Assembly (NCBI GenBank): GCA_022711395.1 | Contig: JAKLFA010000001.1 | Span: 259,277-323,276 of the forward strand | Length of the DNA: 64,000 bases | From: Candidatus Omnitrophota bacterium | Lineage (GTDB): Bacteria; Omnitrophota; Gorgyraeia; Zapsychrales; JANLHA01 | Direction of reading: 5' to 3' | Shown here: piece after piece, positions 51,940 through 59,743 of the stretch | How the letters are laid out: each line of letters opens with the position of its first letter | Numbering within the stretch: position 1 is the first letter of the stretch | Notes under the pieces: model-generated | Told to the model about the DNA's origin: nothing | The model's input: the letters and a program-made list of their open reading frames with translations, nothing else | Databases searched by the model: none | Program-made: the position numbers and the translations under genes

Positions 51940-52635
51940 TCAGGTCGTGATAGAAACATTGACTGCAGATGTTCCGTGCGTGAGATGGGACATGGCGCCA
52001 TCAATAAACAGGATCAGCCCCGCGAACTCCAGGATCTCTTCCACGCTTGCCAGAGTAATGGCCAGCCGCTCCATTTGAAAATAATAATCATTTGAAATGA
52101 CCCATCCTTGGATGGGCTCAAACCCAATGGCGCCGGTCACAAAGACAGCGCCGGCTGCAAGGATCTTGAAGCGGACGGAAGAGGGAAGTTTGAGGACAAG
52201 CGGCGCGTAGGCTGCCGTTAGAACCATGACGAGAACAGCGGCGGGGATGATCCAACTGTAATAGAGCGCGCCTTGAAAGCCCAGGGACTTTTGCAGATAA
52301 AAGGATATGCGCTCGTGAAAACAGGCCGTTTCGTCAATGCCGCAAACGATGAAAAGACCGCAGAGAAAAGACCAGTGGTTTTTGTGCGCAGCATCAGCGC
52401 TTTGGGCTATCAGGGCCGTCGAAGCGGCCGCTAGCAAGAACAGTATCGTTGAGAAAAGTGTGGGGAGATTGTTCTCTTCGAGGATATTCAAGGTTTGCGT
52501 CAACTGCTCCCCCAGCGGCAATTGAATTTGAAAGACCGACGGCAGATAGAACGCGAGCATGTAAAAAAGAAGAAGAACGCCCAAGATGGCCCACAGGGTC
52601 CGAATAAAGATTTTTGAATGGAACGCTATGATCAT
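51940..52635 (-). CDS. Polytopic membrane protein of unknown function
   Basis: 231 residues with about seven membrane helices. Polar motifs stand out: GIDETACFHERISFY (D-E-x(4)-H-E) after helix 3, FEPIQGW near the fifth loop, and ASVEEILEFAGLILF (E-E-x-x-E) in the last helix. Conserved acidic and His residues inside membrane segments hint at a metal site, as in membrane hydrolases, but I cannot name a family. It is transcribed against the porin and cluster genes, with no partner on its strand. Confidence 0.65.
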   Translation of the reverse strand: MIIAFHSKIFIRTLWAILGVLLLFYMLAFYLPSVFQIQLPLGEQLTQTLNILEENNLPTLFSTILFLLAAASTALIAQSADAAHKNHWSFLCGLFIVCGIDETACFHERISFYLQKSLGFQGALYYSWIIPAAVLVMVLTAAYAPLVLKLPSSVRFKILAAGAVFVTGAIGFEPIQGWVISNDYYFQMERLAITLASVEEILEFAGLILFIDGAMSHLTHGTSAVNVSITT

Positions 52636-52898
52636 GTTGTTTGATTTTAAAAAGAGGCGGTGGGTTTGTCAATTGATTTATCGGGGGGGCGGATGTTATT
52701 TGATCGGGGGCGAGCGGTTCGGCAAGAACGTGAAGGATTTCAACGATTTATCCTTTAAAGGGGCGGGATATCATCGATGACCTTTAAGATCGGATATTCT
52801 CGTCGAGTAAAAACAAAAAATTGTTTTAAAAAATATTAAAAATAGTTGTTCATTAAAAATAATCTTTGTTATTATAAAAATACCTTTAGAGCGTTTCT

Positions 52899-52925
52899 AA
52901 GGTTAAATCGTTTGATTTCAACCTT
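52899..52925 (+). promoter_or_regulatory. Hairpin before the 52946 gene
   Basis: AAGGTTAAATC (52899-52909) pairs with GATTTCAACCTT (52914-52925), 11 bp with one bulged C and a GTTT loop, followed by TTAAAT. It could be a leader structure or attenuator. The rest of the 310-bp gap (52636-52945) is A/T-rich with a TATAAA at 52873 but no convincing -35 box. Confidence 0.35.
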
Positions 52926-52945
52926 TTAAATATTGGATGTGCGTT

Positions 52946-53536
52946 ATGACCAGGGACGAAATTTACGATCACCTGGCGCAGGTTTACCTTGGCAAGAAGA
53001 AGCAGCAGCAAAAAACAAGGAATTCAAAAGAAGTCAGCGCCTGGTTGTTTCTGAACATCATTATTACAGTTGTGATCTTTGCGACATCGTTTTACGGATT
53101 GACAGCTTTTTTGGCAAAGAAGGGCGACTTATTCCAGAAGCGTATTATCTATGCCTTAAATAAAGGGCCGATACGAATTCCGTACAGTCTGGAGCACCCT
53201 TACCCTCAGGTCAAAACGTTTTCGCTTTCTGTTTCCGATGTCGATGCCGCCCAATACGGGTACCTTGCGTTTTCCGTTCGGGGGGCAGAAGAGGGAACGC
53301 CGGGAACCATCCGGGTCGAGGTCCGCAATCAGCGCAATGAAATTTCTTCGGTATTTGTCGACGATATCGGACTGCGCTGGAAAAGCGTTCACATTCCGCT
53401 AAAAGAGTTTGAAGGGATTTCAGATTGGTCAAGCGTTTCAGAGGTTCAGTTCGTTCTTGAATCTTGGAACGCTCTTAAAACTAAAGGGATTTTACTTATA
53501 GAGGATGTGTGCTTTTCTAGTTCAACGAAAGGCTAA
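52946..53536 (+). CDS. Single-pass membrane protein with likely beta-sandwich ectodomain
   Basis: 196 residues. The cytoplasmic start MTRDEIYDHLAQVYLGKKKQ is Lys/Gln-rich, then one helix (about 32-55, AWLFLNIIITVVIFATSFYG), and an outer domain of about 130 residues. That domain has the strand pattern of galactose-binding-like or CIA30/CBM11-like sandwiches (YGYLAFSVRGAEEG, TIRVEVRNQRNE, WKSVHIPLKEFE, VSEVQFVLESW, GILLIEDVCF). It starts a cluster with ParA-CBM48 7 bp downstream. ATG 52946 or GTG 52937 may start it. Carbohydrate binding is inferred from fold only. Confidence 0.6.
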   Translation: MTRDEIYDHLAQVYLGKKKQQQKTRNSKEVSAWLFLNIIITVVIFATSFYGLTAFLAKKGDLFQKRIIYALNKGPIRIPYSLEHPYPQVKTFSLSVSDVDAAQYGYLAFSVRGAEEGTPGTIRVEVRNQRNEISSVFVDDIGLRWKSVHIPLKEFEGISDWSSVSEVQFVLESWNALKTKGILLIEDVCFSSSTKG

Positions 53537-53542
53537 AGAGCG

Positions 53543-54643
53543 ATGAAAATCATTTCGATCGGGAACCAAAAAGGCGGATGTGGAAAAACAACAACGGCGA
53601 TCAATCTTGCGGCGTCTTTTAGCCGTAACGGCAAAAAAACTTTGCTGATCGATCTGGACCCGCAGGCGCATGCTTCGCTGGGCTTGAATTTTGAAAGCCA
53701 GGACAGCATGTATAATGTTATTTCCCGTCTGGCCCCGCGCAAGCTGGGGATCACCCAGATCATTAAGCGCGTGGAAAAGAATTTTGACATTGTGCCGTCC
53801 AATCTGTTGGTCGGAACTCTTGAGCAGGAATTGGCTGATGAGATTGGGCGTGAGACGAAGCTCGTGGAGGTCTTAGAGCCGTTGGCAGATCAGTATGATT
53901 ATATTTTGATCGATTGCCCGCCGAGCTTAGGGTTCTTGACGATCAACGCGATCCGGGCCAGCCAGGAGATCTATATTCCGGTCGAAACCAGCCGTTTTTC
54001 CTTGCAGGGAGTTGAACATATTCTCGACATTGTGCGCTTGATCCGGGACAGGCTCAACCATCCGGTTCAATATAAGATCCTGGTCACAATGTTCGATTCT
54101 CGTCTGCGCCATTCCTTTTCCATGCTTTCCAAGATGAGGGAGATGTTCGCGGGGGCATTGTTCGATACGATCGTCCATGTGAATGTCAAACTTAAGGAGT
54201 CCGCTGTTATGGGGAAAACGGTTGCCGCTTATGACAAATACTGCCGCGGTTCTAAGGATTATTTCTCTCTGGCTAAAGAGGTCATCATGCTTCATGACGG
54301 AGTCGCGGCCCCGGCGGACGCGGAGCTTTCTGAGCGCATGAGAGCGGTCATCCGGGAAGAAGCCCGCCAGATGCAGCGGACCATGCGTTTTACCCTGGAT
54401 GCGCCGGAAGCCCGTTCGGTCTATGTCACGGGAAGCTTCAATGACTGGTCTTTGGATGAGAAATACCGCATGAATCTGCAGGATGGGGTCTGGTCAGTGG
54501 AAGTTCCGTTGAAGCCGGGAAGCTATCGATATCAATTCATTGTCGACGGGCGCTGGCGGGAAGATCCGGCGAATCCGGAGCAGGAGCGGAACTCTTTCGG
54601 CGATATTAACTCTTTGATCGAGGTGGGAGCGGGCGATGCATAA
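53543..54643 (+). CDS. ParA-family ATPase fused to a C-terminal CBM48-like (AMPK beta) domain
   Basis: 366 residues. Residues 1-255 are a ParA/Soj ATPase: deviant Walker A KGGCGKTTT (10-18), DLDPQAHASLGL, and DCPPSLGFLTINAI. After a short helix (about 258-278) comes a beta-sandwich (about 281-362) matching CBM48/AMPK1: VYVTGSFNDW, DGVWSVEVPLKPGSYRYQF, VDGRWREDPANP and NSFGDINSLI. The Trp and Asn of the glycogen-binding site are present; the Lys seen in AMPK beta is Gln here. ParA normally positions DNA or machines on the nucleoid or membrane. There is no parB next to it. The fusion suggests positioning of a polysaccharide or a glycan-related complex, but this is inference. Confidence 0.9.
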   Translation: MKIISIGNQKGGCGKTTTAINLAASFSRNGKKTLLIDLDPQAHASLGLNFESQDSMYNVISRLAPRKLGITQIIKRVEKNFDIVPSNLLVGTLEQELADEIGRETKLVEVLEPLADQYDYILIDCPPSLGFLTINAIRASQEIYIPVETSRFSLQGVEHILDIVRLIRDRLNHPVQYKILVTMFDSRLRHSFSMLSKMREMFAGALFDTIVHVNVKLKESAVMGKTVAAYDKYCRGSKDYFSLAKEVIMLHDGVAAPADAELSERMRAVIREEARQMQRTMRFTLDAPEARSVYVTGSFNDWSLDEKYRMNLQDGVWSVEVPLKPGSYRYQFIVDGRWREDPANPEQERNSFGDINSLIEVGAGDA

Positions 54644-54950
54644 TCCATCTATTGAGCAGGACACGGATGAAAAGATTTTCGGCATGCTGTCCTATCTTTC
54701 GATCCTGTGCATCTTTCCGTTATTGTTCAAGCGCGACAGCGAGTTCGTCCTTTTTCATGGGAAACAGGGCCTGGTCTTGTTTATCGGTGAAGTCGCTGTT
54801 TTCATTTTGAGCATCGTATTCCCCTGGCTGCTGAAATTAGGGCTTTTTGTCCTTTTGGGAATGTCATTTTTCGGGATCATTGATGTTTTACGAGGACGAA
54901 AAACGCCCCTGCCGGTGGTATCAGACATTGTCGGTAGAATTTCCATTTAA
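54636..54950 (+). CDS. DUF4870-like small membrane protein
   Basis: 104 residues with three likely helices. EKIFGMLSYLSILCIFPLLF, SEFVLFHGKQGLVLFIGEV and a terminal segment GRKTPLPVVSDIVGRI match the pattern of the DUF4870/Tic20-like family (F-x-x-H-x-x-Q-G motif). Function is unknown. It overlaps the ParA-CBM48 gene by 8 bp, so the two are almost surely co-translated and may work together at the membrane. Confidence 0.78.
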   Translation: MHNPSIEQDTDEKIFGMLSYLSILCIFPLLFKRDSEFVLFHGKQGLVLFIGEVAVFILSIVFPWLLKLGLFVLLGMSFFGIIDVLRGRKTPLPVVSDIVGRISI

Positions 54951-54980
54951 CACTCCTTAAAGATTCACATTGGTCCGCTT

Positions 54981-55646
54981 ATGGCTTTAGTGGAGCATCT
55001 TTTAAAAACTCTCAAAAAGATCTTTGTCCCATCCCCGCCTTTGAGCCGGCGTAAACGTTCGGCGCATCGGAAGCACAAAACATCAAGGTCCTCGGGCAGC
55101 CGTTCTTCAAAACAGGGAAAATCTCGGCCTCCGAAAAAGGCCGTAACGAGAAAGACCGCTAAAAAGGCGGTCCGTTCAACAGCATCGGGCCAACGGAAAA
55201 CCGTTGTGGCCGGCGCTAAAAAGACCGTGGTAAAAGACCGTGGAAAAAGGGCCTCATCTGGATCAAAAAAAACAGGGAGCGAACCTCAAAAAGCTAAAAA
55301 GAGTTCTCGACCGGCGAAGGCGGCCGTGAAGAGCGCCGCACGGGTGAAGGCAACAGGTCAAAAAAAGCCTTTGAAAAAAGGATCGGAGCCTGAAGCCGCT
55401 GGGGTCCTGGTGGGTGATGTGACGCATTATTTCGGAAAGATCGGAGTATGCGTCCTAAGCGTGACGGGAAAGGGCCTTGTCATCAATGACAGGATCCATA
55501 TCCGGGGGGTATCGACAGATCTCAAGCAAACGGTCCGCTCCATGCAGGTCGAGAGTTTGGATGTTAAGGTCGCGCGGAAAGGGCAGTTGGTAGGCTTGAA
55601 GGTTGACAAAATCGTGAAAGTAGGGGATAAAGTATATAAAATCTGA
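54981..55646 (+). CDS. Lys-rich protein with C-terminal EF-Tu-domain-II-like barrel
   Basis: 221 residues. Residues about 20-135 are a disordered Lys/Ser/Ala/Arg-rich region (RRKRSAHRKHKTSRSSG, then AKKAVRS repeats). The C-terminal 85 residues form a likely beta-barrel: GVLVGDVTHYFGKIGVCVL, GKGLVINDRIHIRG, QVESLDVKVARKGQLVGLK and KVGDKVYKI. This resembles domain II of translation factors and the barrel at the end of U32 peptidases, seen also in this window at 63.7 kb. The basic part may bind RNA, DNA or the ribosome. The family is not recognised further. Confidence 0.7.
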   Translation: MALVEHLLKTLKKIFVPSPPLSRRKRSAHRKHKTSRSSGSRSSKQGKSRPPKKAVTRKTAKKAVRSTASGQRKTVVAGAKKTVVKDRGKRASSGSKKTGSEPQKAKKSSRPAKAAVKSAARVKATGQKKPLKKGSEPEAAGVLVGDVTHYFGKIGVCVLSVTGKGLVINDRIHIRGVSTDLKQTVRSMQVESLDVKVARKGQLVGLKVDKIVKVGDKVYKI

Positions 55647-55670
55647 AGATCGCAATATAAGGAGTTGTGA

Positions 55671-56450
55671 ATGAATACGGTCGATTACGTTGTCATGGCG
55701 ATCCTGCTGATTGCCATGGGGCTGGGGTGGCATCGGGGGTTCTTGAAAACGGTCTTGAGGCCCATTTGCTGGGTCTTGTGCATTTATTTGGGTTATGCCT
55801 ATTATTTAAGGACCAAGAGCCTCGCGGTGTCTTTGGTGATCAGCCTTATCGGACCGTTGGTCGTGCAGTTTATTTTGACTGCCTTTGTTGAGATCATTCA
55901 AAAAGCGGGCAAGAAAGATGGTAAGAAGAACGCCATTTCCATTTTTGACCGCGGTTTGGGGATGTGTGTAAGCGGTCTATGGATGACTTTTTTGATCAGC
56001 GCCGCGTTTTTCATGGTAGGGATGGTGCCCTTTAAGATACCGGGATTTGAACCGTTTCGCCGGAGTATCGTCGATTCCAAAAGTTATGGAGCGTTCAACC
56101 GGGTGGCATCGAAACAGTTTCCCCGTTTGGCAAAGACCAATGAGCCTGCGGCGATCGATTTTACCGATCCTGAAGCCGTGGAAAAATTTGACATTGAACA
56201 GATCCAGAATTCAAAAGAATTCAAGGACCTGATGAGCCATCCCCAGGTTGAGGCGCTGTTTCAGGACACCGCGTTTCAGGACAGAGTCCGCAGTGGGCAG
56301 GTCTTTGGCATCATGGAAGACGCCAGGGTCAAAGAGATCCTGCAGGACCCGCAAGTGATGAAGGATTTTTTTGCGTTTTATAACAGATTGATCCAAATGG
56401 CCCCCGCCGCAGGGACGGGGTCGGTGGACTCCATGTTGATGGGCCAGTGA
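55671..56450 (+). CDS. CvpA-family membrane protein with extended C-terminus
   Basis: 259 residues. The first ~130 have four membrane helices in the CvpA arrangement (VDYVVMAILLIAMGLGWHRGFLK, then FDRGLGMCVSGLWMTF). The cytoplasmic C-terminus (about 165-250) has imperfect repeats: NSKEFKDLMSHPQVEALFQD, FQDRVRSGQVFGIMED and VKEILQDPQVMKDFF, similar to repeats of STI1-like segments. CvpA proteins are linked to colicin V production and membrane stress; the exact role is unsettled. It follows the barrel protein by 24 bp, with AAGGAG before ATG 55671. Confidence 0.8.
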   Translation: MNTVDYVVMAILLIAMGLGWHRGFLKTVLRPICWVLCIYLGYAYYLRTKSLAVSLVISLIGPLVVQFILTAFVEIIQKAGKKDGKKNAISIFDRGLGMCVSGLWMTFLISAAFFMVGMVPFKIPGFEPFRRSIVDSKSYGAFNRVASKQFPRLAKTNEPAAIDFTDPEAVEKFDIEQIQNSKEFKDLMSHPQVEALFQDTAFQDRVRSGQVFGIMEDARVKEILQDPQVMKDFFAFYNRLIQMAPAAGTGSVDSMLMGQ

Positions 56451-56478
56451 TCGAATCATCAGGAAAGGAAGGTTGAAT

Positions 56479-56868
56479 ATGCCGACAATTTTCACAAAGA
56501 TCATAAGCGGAGAGATCCCCTGCCATAAGATCGCGGAGGATCAAAAGCACTTGGCGTTTTTGGATATCCGTCCGATCCACGACGGGCATACGCTTGTCAT
56601 TCCCAAAAAAGAGATCAGCTATATTTTTTCCATGGAAGATCAGGAGCTTGCCGATCTGATGGTGTTCGCCAAGAAGGTTGCCCAAAAGATTCAGGCAAAG
56701 GTGCCCTGCAAACGGATCGGGGTCATGGTCTGCGGATTGGAGGTCCCGCACACGCATATTCATTTGGTTCCTTTTGAAGCCGTAAGGGACTTGAACTTTG
56801 CCAACGCCAAAGAGGCCTCTCAGGAGAGCCTGGCTGCCGTCGCTGCCAAGATCAGGGGGGATGTTTGA
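56479..56868 (+). CDS. HIT family protein (HinT/Hit-like)
   Basis: 129 residues, the short HIT form. FTKIISGEIPCHKIAEDQ is the classic start, and HTHIHLVPF is the histidine triad near residue 95. It hydrolyses purine nucleoside phosphoramidates or similar. AGGAAGG precedes ATG 56479; TTG 56473 is an alternative. It is distinct from the longer HIT protein at 1448. Confidence 0.92.
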   Translation: MPTIFTKIISGEIPCHKIAEDQKHLAFLDIRPIHDGHTLVIPKKEISYIFSMEDQELADLMVFAKKVAQKIQAKVPCKRIGVMVCGLEVPHTHIHLVPFEAVRDLNFANAKEASQESLAAVAAKIRGDV

Positions 56869-56898
56869 GTTTTGTTAAGGTCCGTTGCGCTTTTTCGC

Positions 56899-56927
56899 TT
56901 GCGTTGTTGGAGCTTTGGGATTAGAAT
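56899..56927 (+). promoter_or_regulatory. Putative promoter of the acyl-CoA synthetase gene
   Basis: TTGCGT (56899-56904), a 17-bp spacer and TAGAAT (56922-56927), about 80 bp before ATG 57006. The -35 box is weak. Confidence 0.35.
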
Positions 56928-57005
56928 ACCTGCCAAAACCCACACTTGCCTTATTTATTTCAATATAAATTTTACACATGTCTTTCTTAGAAAGGGGATA
57001 TCGGT

Positions 57006-59075
57006 ATGTCTGAAGTTCTACCCATCAAGAATCTAGAGGGGCTTTTCTGCCCGAGAACGCTGGCCGTGATCGGGGCTTCATCCAATCCGGACAAGATCGG
57101 TTATCAGATTTTTTATAATCTGATCGAGGGCGGGTTTGAAGGAAAGCTTTTCCCGATCAATCCAAAGGCCGACGAGATCCTGGGGAAAAAGGCATACCCT
57201 TCCGTCCTGGATGTCCCCGGCGATATCGATCTTGCCGTTGTTGCGATCCCGTTCGGGATGGTCAAGCCAACATTGGAAGAATGCGTGAAGAAGGGCATCA
57301 AGAATGTCGCGATCATCACATCCGGTTTTGCTGAAGTGGGCAAGAAGAAGGAAGAACAGGAGCTGAAAGACCTGGCTGATGCCAACGGGATATCGTTGGT
57401 AGGGCCCAACACGCTGGGAGTTGTTTATACTCCAGCCAAGATGAACGCGAGTTTCGGCCCGAAGGATGTTCTAAAGGGGAATATCGCCTTTATTTCTCAA
57501 AGCGGGGCCCTGGCGATCTCTTTGATGGGATGGACGATGATGGAACGGATCGGGTTGGCCTCTCTGGTCAGCCTGGGCAACAAATGCGACGTGGATGAGA
57601 AGGACCTGATTGAATATTTCAACGAAGACAAGAACGTTCAGGTCATTGTGATTTACATGGAAGGGATCAAGGACGGGTTGCGTTTTATGAAAACAAAGAT
57701 CAAGAAACCGGTCGTGGTTCTAAAGGTCGGGCGGTCCGCCCGCGGGGCCAAAGCCGCCGCTTCTCACACGGGCTCCCTGTCAGGGTCCGATAAGATCTAT
57801 GACGCGGTCTTTAAACAGCTAGGGATCATGAGGGCGGATTCTTTCAGCGAAGCGTTTGCCTGGTCCCGCGCGCTATCTTTGCCGGAACCGAAGGGGGACG
57901 ATGTTTTGATCATCACTAACGGCGGGGGGATCGGTGTCGCGGCAACGGATGAGTGCGAACGTTTTGGCATACCTTTGTTGGATGATCCGCAGTGGCTGGA
58001 GGAGCGTTTTCGAAAGACCATGCCGGATTTCGGAAGCACCAAAAACCCTGTGGACATCACGGGGCAGGCTCATGGCAATAAATACCGTGAAGCCGCGGCA
58101 GTGGCTTTAAATGAGGACCGGATCAAATCCGTGGTCATTCTTTATTGTGAAACGGCCGTGACCGATCCTATGGAAATTGCTCAGGCGATCGAGGCGGAGT
58201 ATAGTCAATCCGGCCGTAAAAAGCCTTTGGTCGTGTCGATGGTCGGCGGGGAACGCTCGCGTTCAGCGCTGCATTTTCTGGATGAAAAAGGCGTCCCGTC
58301 TTTTTCTTCAGTCAATGAGGCGATCTCCGCCCTTCACAGTGTGTATGCCTGGCGGTCGATCCGCCAGGTTCCCAGGAACCAGGTCGAACAGCCGCAGGCC
58401 CCGGATGATGTGGTCCAGTTCATTCAGAAATTGAAGGCCGAAGGGCGTGACGCGTTATTGGAGCATGAGGCCCGTCAGGTCATGGAGCGCTGCGGGGTCC
58501 CCACGCCTAAATGGGGCTTTGCCCAGAATCTGGAAGAGGCGTTAAAGAAGGCCGAAGGCCTGTATCCGCTGGCCATGAAGATCACCTCTCCCGATATCCT
58601 GCATAAGACGGATGTGGGCGGTGTTGTCGTCAATATCCGCGATGCTCAGGAGTTGAAGATGAAATATGAGGCCATGATGAGAACGGTCGCCGAGAAAAAG
58701 CCGAACGCGAAAGTCCTGGGTGTCAATTTGATCCAGATGGTCAAAGGGATCGAATGCATCATCGGCATGAGCAGGGACCCTCAGTTCGGTCCGGTCGTGA
58801 TGTTCGGGCTGGGAGGCGTTTTTGTCGAGGCACTTAAAGATGTCACGTTCCGCGTCGTTCCATTCTCCAAGGGCGAGGCTGAGCGGATGCTCGGAGAGAT
58901 CCGGGCCAAAAAGATCCTGCAGGGATTTCGCGGGATGCAGGCCCATAAGGAATCGATCATTCAGACCCTGATGGCCATTCAAAAATTGGCCCCATACGTC
59001 AAAGAGATCGATGTCAATCCGCTGTTAACATGCGACGAGGGCAGTTTCGCGGTTGACGCCAGGATCCTGATCTAA
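57006..59075 (+). CDS. ADP-forming acyl-CoA synthetase (acetate-CoA ligase, fused alpha-beta)
   Basis: 689 residues. Order: CoA-binding domain (LAVIGASSNPDKIGYQIF, about 16-140), succinyl-CoA-ligase-like domains with ISQSGALAISLMGW and SHTGSLSGSDKIYDAVF, then an ATP-grasp domain (about 475-689) with MKITSPDILHKTDVGGVVV and FGLGGVFVEAL. Such enzymes turn acetyl-CoA, ADP and phosphate into acetate, CoA and ATP, a major ATP source in fermenting archaea and some bacteria. GAAAGGGG precedes ATG 57006. Substrate range (acetyl, aryl) cannot be read. Confidence 0.92.
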   Translation: MSEVLPIKNLEGLFCPRTLAVIGASSNPDKIGYQIFYNLIEGGFEGKLFPINPKADEILGKKAYPSVLDVPGDIDLAVVAIPFGMVKPTLEECVKKGIKNVAIITSGFAEVGKKKEEQELKDLADANGISLVGPNTLGVVYTPAKMNASFGPKDVLKGNIAFISQSGALAISLMGWTMMERIGLASLVSLGNKCDVDEKDLIEYFNEDKNVQVIVIYMEGIKDGLRFMKTKIKKPVVVLKVGRSARGAKAAASHTGSLSGSDKIYDAVFKQLGIMRADSFSEAFAWSRALSLPEPKGDDVLIITNGGGIGVAATDECERFGIPLLDDPQWLEERFRKTMPDFGSTKNPVDITGQAHGNKYREAAAVALNEDRIKSVVILYCETAVTDPMEIAQAIEAEYSQSGRKKPLVVSMVGGERSRSALHFLDEKGVPSFSSVNEAISALHSVYAWRSIRQVPRNQVEQPQAPDDVVQFIQKLKAEGRDALLEHEARQVMERCGVPTPKWGFAQNLEEALKKAEGLYPLAMKITSPDILHKTDVGGVVVNIRDAQELKMKYEAMMRTVAEKKPNAKVLGVNLIQMVKGIECIIGMSRDPQFGPVVMFGLGGVFVEALKDVTFRVVPFSKGEAERMLGEIRAKKILQGFRGMQAHKESIIQTLMAIQKLAPYVKEIDVNPLLTCDEGSFAVDARILI

Positions 59076-59079
59076 ACGG

Positions 59080-59571
59080 TTACATCGTTGATGGAAAGAG
59101 GTTGTAACAGTTCGCAGGTGAAGAGCATGTCGCCGTCGGCTGTATGGCGTTAAGATAATCGAGGCAGCTGGGATTTTCCAGGGTTATGTCAGTCCCGGAG
59201 TAGCTGACTGCGATATGGATACAGGAGTCGCCCAATGCTGCGTTGGTAAAGTCAAAGAGGGTGTAGCTTGTATTGCTGTCCGACAGGTTCAAGGGAAGGC
59301 CATATCCGGCGAAAAAGGTTTTAATGCTTCCCAATCCGATCCTGGAGCTGGGCAGAAGTTCATAAATGGTCTTTCCGGTCTTGAGTTCCAAAATTTTAGC
59401 CAGGTGGTAGATGGTCATCAGGTTTTGAGTGGAACGTTTCATTTCCTGGACCTTGACGAATTTTGTATATTTGCTGTAGGAAAAGGAAGCGATCACCGAA
59501 AGGATCGCTATGACAACAATGATCTCAATGAGGGAAAAGGCGTTCGATCGCTTTAGAATAAGAGGGCTCAT
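59080..59571 (-). CDS. Type IV prepilin-like protein (pseudopilin)
   Basis: 163 residues. The N-terminal leader and helix KRSNAFSLIEIIVVIAILSV match the prepilin N-methylation motif; the residue before Phe is Ala rather than Gly, a less common but accepted variant. Glu+5 is present. A single hydrophobic helix leads into a globular domain with several Cys near the C-terminus (SCIHIAVSY, SCLDYLNA, CSSPANCYNLF). It is probably a pilin or pseudopilin cleaved by a prepilin peptidase. It stands alone on the minus strand. Confidence 0.83.
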   Translation of the reverse strand: MSPLILKRSNAFSLIEIIVVIAILSVIASFSYSKYTKFVKVQEMKRSTQNLMTIYHLAKILELKTGKTIYELLPSSRIGLGSIKTFFAGYGLPLNLSDSNTSYTLFDFTNAALGDSCIHIAVSYSGTDITLENPSCLDYLNAIQPTATCSSPANCYNLFPSTM

Positions 59572-59743
59572 GCGGTTGTCCTTCTTGGGATTTTAGGCGT
59601 TTTTGAAAGTTTTATCCTATTATAATTAAGAAAAAGCGCTTCACCAAATGAAGTTTTTTCTTTATAATGGATTATCATTGTGACAAAGGAACCTGGCTGG
59701 CCCAGGTTTTTTTGATTTCAAGCGGGAAAAATGAGAGGGGATC

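Noticed and set aside
52586-52780. 64-codon plus-strand frame before the cluster
   Set aside because: It overlaps the start of the minus-strand membrane gene, lacks a ribosome site and has no recognisable pattern.
59215-59556. 113-codon plus-strand frame over the prepilin gene
   Set aside because: Antisense to the prepilin, whose N-terminal motif is unmistakable.
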